The position numbers and the translations under genes were made by a program. From Azorhizobium doebereinerae UFLA1-100 (GTDB lineage Bacteria > Pseudomonadota > Alphaproteobacteria > Rhizobiales > Xanthobacteraceae), in assembly GCF_000473085.1 (NCBI RefSeq), contig NZ_AXBA01000015.1:106217-170216 (forward strand): a stretch of 64,000 bases of DNA, in the 5' to 3' direction. This document shows positions 63,384 to 64,000 of the stretch, one piece after another; the stretch's first letter is position 1; every line of letters starts with the position of its first letter. The notes under the pieces were generated by a model. That model was not told where the DNA came from. It saw nothing but the letters and a program-made list of their open reading frames with translations, and made no database searches.

Positions 63384-63565
63384 CGTCGGTCAATCCCTGC
63401 GCAAATGAGCCGGTTTCCCGTGGAGTTTCGCGATCTCGCCGCAAATGCGGCAGACCTGCAACTCCTTTGTGGCCGATTGGTTCACGCGCTGGAAAGCACC
63501 GAGCCCGCGGGCGGTGCGCAAGCACCGGGCAAATGCGTGGAACGTCAGATGTCTGGAAGGTCGGA

Positions 63566-63640
63566 TGGTGGGCGATGCAGGGATTGAACCTGCGACCCCT
63601 CCCGTGTGAAGGGAGTGCTCTCCCGCTGAGCTAATCGCCC
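63566..63640 (-). tRNA. tRNA-Val (anticodon CAC)
   Basis: A full cloverleaf folds on the minus strand: 7-bp acceptor (GGGCGAT/ATCGCCC), D-arm GCTC-GAGC, anticodon stem CTCCC/GGGAG with loop TTCACAC (anticodon CAC at 34-36), and T-arm GCAGG-TTCAATC-CCTGC. The 3' CCA is encoded. Length 75 bases. It reads GTG, a common valine codon in this GC-rich genome. Confidence 0.97.
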
Positions 63641-63721
63641 ATCCGTGGCCCGCCGAGTGGCGAGGTCGGCGGTGTAAGGCGGGGGGGATGGGGTGTCAAG
63701 CGCCCATTCCCGCTTTCCCGC

Positions 63722-64000
63722 CCTAGGTGGTGTGGACAGTTACCTGATCCACAGGACGATGGCAGCGATTGTGACGATGGCGAGGTAGTTTCGCGCGGTC
63801 TTCTCGAAGCGGGTCGCGACACGCCTGAACTGCTTGAGCTTGGAGAAGCAGCATTCGATCAGGTGGCGCTGAGCGTAGAGGTGCCTGTCGAGGCTATGCT
63901 TCCTGGCGCGGGATGGATTGGACGGGATGACCGCCTGCGCGTTCCTTGCCGCGATTGTGGCGCGCAGGGCGTCGCTGTCATAGGCGGTATCGGCCATGAC
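63722..64000 (-). mobile_element. Partial IS5-type insertion sequence at the window edge
   Basis: Only the 3' end of the transposase and about 18 bases past its stop are inside the window. The left boundary is estimated; no terminal repeat or target duplication could be confirmed because the other end is missing. It lies about 80 bases from the tRNA-Val gene. Confidence 0.6.
63740..64000 (-). CDS. IS5 family transposase, C-terminal part
   Basis: About 87 residues are visible and the frame continues past the window. ADTAYDSDALRATIAARN carries the second catalytic Asp region of the DDE domain, and RHLYAQRHLIECCFSKLKQFRRVATRFEKTARNYLA includes the catalytic Glu, the Y-(2)-R-(3)-E-(6)-K pattern of IS4/IS5 families. 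The stop is TAA at 63740. Whether the whole element is intact cannot be judged. Confidence 0.85.
   Translation of the reverse strand, partial: VMADTAYDSDALRATIAARNAQAVIPSNPSRARKHSLDRHLYAQRHLIECCFSKLKQFRRVATRFEKTARNYLAIVTIAAIVLWIR

Overview
The window is 64 kb of dense, high-GC chromosomal DNA from an alphaproteobacterium. The best fit is the order Hyphomicrobiales, family Xanthobacteraceae or close to it (Xanthobacter, Azorhizobium, Ancylobacter, Starkeya type). The main reasons are an acpXL-fabZ-fabF2-fabF1-(SDR)-adh-lpxXL cluster for the C28 hydroxy fatty acid of rhizobial-type lipid A, a MaoC-phosphotransacetylase fusion in an operon with ackA and fabI, small alphaproteobacterial DUF families (DUF2093, DUF4170, DUF983, DUF1217), and a MutL of the endonuclease type. 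The taxon is inferred from gene content only. No phage, plasmid or CRISPR region is visible. The only mobile DNA is a truncated IS5-type transposase at the right edge, next to a tRNA-Val gene.

Layout. 1-6.3 kb: end of an MdtC-like RND pump, Entner-Doudoroff dehydratase edd, and the operon maoC-pta / ackA / fabI. 6.4-8.8 kb: a DUF1217 flagellum-associated protein, an unknown protein and a DUF983 membrane protein. 8.8-12 kb: a TRAP transporter (dctMQP). 12-17 kb: a chemoreceptor, purEK and a response-regulator-like diguanylate cyclase with an unusual receiver domain, preceded by a structured gene-free stretch. 17.3-23.5 kb: the lipid A very-long-chain fatty acid cluster. 23.6-31.5 kb: AidB-like acyl-CoA dehydrogenase, HXXEE protein, moaB, a zinc metallopeptidase, rnhB, a lipoprotein hydrolase, DoxX and epmA. 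31.7-38.7 kb: efp, a single-domain response regulator, mutL, rsmD, a long-tailed RluB-type pseudouridine synthase with a 147-bp tandem repeat, tadA and a DUF4337 protein. 38.7-43 kb: a fluoroacetate dehalogenase-like hydrolase, purD, xseA and DUF2093. 43-48.8 kb: lipid A/LPS genes lpxK-waaA-DUF374-DUF4170, cysQ-like, ubiA and a secreted protein. 49-52.7 kb: ilvB-ilvN-ilvC behind an apparent leader-peptide attenuator. 52.7-56.9 kb: a ModE-like regulator, modCBA, a small secreted protein and a DedA protein. 57.2-62.2 kb: RhlE-type RNA helicase with a second-type IF-1, then a nitrate/sulfonate/taurine-type ABC importer. 62.4-64 kb: cold-shock protein, L,D-transpeptidase, tRNA-Val(CAC) and the partial IS.

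How the parts fit. Two separate blocks (17.3-23.5 and 43-46.4 kb) make and assemble the outer-membrane lipid A: AcpXL with paired ketosynthases builds and LpxXL transfers the long chain, while LpxK and WaaA phosphorylate lipid IVA and add Kdo. The maoC-pta/ackA/fabI operon links acyl-CoA and acetyl-phosphate metabolism to fatty-acid elongation. Several regulatory elements can be read directly: the ilv leader peptide with its terminator, a shared 16-bp motif before edd and the TRAP operon, a four-copy 8-mer before the ABC importer, a candidate Mo-box before modA, and a set of overlapping dyads before the diguanylate cyclase gene.
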